Assembly (NCBI GenBank): GCA_964500525.1
Contig: CAZCOE010000032.1
Location: 1 to 14,326, forward strand
DNA length: 14,326 bases
Origin: RGIG7378 sp964500525
GTDB lineage: Bacteria > Bacillota > Clostridia > RGIG7378
Reading direction: 5' to 3'
This document shows positions 14,121 through 14,326 of the stretch, piece by piece (within the stretch, counting starts at the first letter, position 1; the number at the start of each line of letters is the position of its first letter). Both the position numbers and the translations under genes were made by a program. Under the pieces are notes generated by a model. That model saw only the letters and a list, made by a program, of their open reading frames with translations. It was not told the origin of the DNA and ran no database searches.

Positions 14121-14160
14121 AACATAGGGACCACAAGGAAACTTGTCCATTTTTTGGACA
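14121..14160. repeat. Interspersed modular repeat, copy E
   Basis: An AACATAGGGACC box (14121-14132) runs into a hairpin GGAC/GTCC (14128-14131 with 14145-14148) whose 13-nt loop CACAAGGAAACTT differs from copy D at two positions. A second, alternative hairpin TGTCC/GGACA (14144-14160) follows around a T-rich loop. It lies 40 nt after the small membrane protein gene. Confidence 0.7.
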
Positions 14161-14190
14161 GACCGAAGAGTGAAAACGATATAACCGCCC

Positions 14191-14318
14191 ATGGGAGCAT
14201 AGCTACCGCTTCGGGTTCTTAGGGCATCGCCCTAAGTCGTGCTCCGCTTCCCAATCGAGCATGGGAGCATGGCGTCCTCAACTCTTCACTCATCACTCTA
14301 CACTCTTCACTGCGAAGC
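14191..14318. repeat. Interspersed modular repeat, copy F, with a possible three-way junction
   Basis: The box ATGGGAGCAT occurs twice exactly 70 bp apart (14191-14200 and 14261-14270). Between them GGAGCA (14194-14199) pairs with TGCTCC (14240-14245). This encloses a small CCG/CGG hairpin (14205-14213) and a perfect 8-bp hairpin CTTAGGGC/GCCCTAAG (14218-14236). Four degenerate 7-mers of the form CTNNNCA follow (14282-14309), then TGCGAAGC (14311-14318). The far end may continue beyond the window. Confidence 0.7.
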
Positions 14319-14326
14319 AAAAGCTT

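Noticed and set aside
13946..14173. Plus-strand 75-codon frame overlapping the small membrane protein gene
   Set aside because: It lies in another frame of a gene with a strong ribosome binding site and runs into the repeat; no independent start signal.

Overview
The window looks like chromosomal DNA from a Clostridia-type Firmicute, plausibly a gut or rumen anaerobe. This is an inference from gene content (a LivKHMGF transporter, a short ferredoxin-thioredoxin-reductase-like protein paired with thioredoxin, a CDP-glycerol transferase next to a flippase and polymerase), strong AGGAGG-type ribosome binding sites and moderate G+C. I see no rRNA, tRNA or CRISPR array, and no intact transposase or phage gene.

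Layout, left to right. Positions 1-128 hold a minus-strand remnant of an RHS/YD-repeat protein that runs off the edge. A plus-strand AAA+ ATPase with a DUF4143 C-terminus follows (448-1638) and by eye is more A+T-rich than its neighbours. It converges on a five-gene minus-strand operon (1805-6595) read livK-livH-livM-livG-livF: lipoprotein receptor, two permeases and two ATPases of a branched-chain amino acid type ABC importer. The operon has an extended -10 promoter, a leader with a terminator-like hairpin, and a 32-nt hairpin between livK and livH. A minus-strand pair follows: an FTR-catalytic-like iron-sulfur protein (7194-7391) and thioredoxin (6870-7184). Divergent from it is a ComEC-like metallo-beta-lactamase-fold protein (7544-8452).

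From 8702 to 13615 a tight plus-strand operon encodes a surface-polymer module: O-antigen polymerase/ligase-like membrane protein, Wzx-type flippase, CDP-glycerol glycerophosphotransferase-like enzyme and a GT-A family 2 glycosyltransferase. Together they suggest assembly and flipping of lipid-linked units, with glycerol-phosphate (or related polyol-phosphate) transfer and polymerisation outside the membrane. No initiating glycosyltransferase is present, so the locus probably depends on genes outside the window. A small two-helix membrane protein (13824-14081) follows a structured leader.

The most unusual content is a modular interspersed repeat family present between or beyond the 3' ends of all transcription units (near 1709-1799, 6824-6854, 8424-8543, 13621-13694, 14121-14160 and 14191-14318) and absent from intra-operon gaps. 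Its recurring modules are a GCGAAGC/GCTTCGC palindrome, a 7-bp tandem (TGAATAG or its complement), a GAGCATAGGGACC-like box, and a hairpin whose loop carries ACGAAAC and whose stem varies between copies. One copy supplies the last codons and stop of the metallo-beta-lactamase-fold gene. I cannot assign this family a name from sequence alone.
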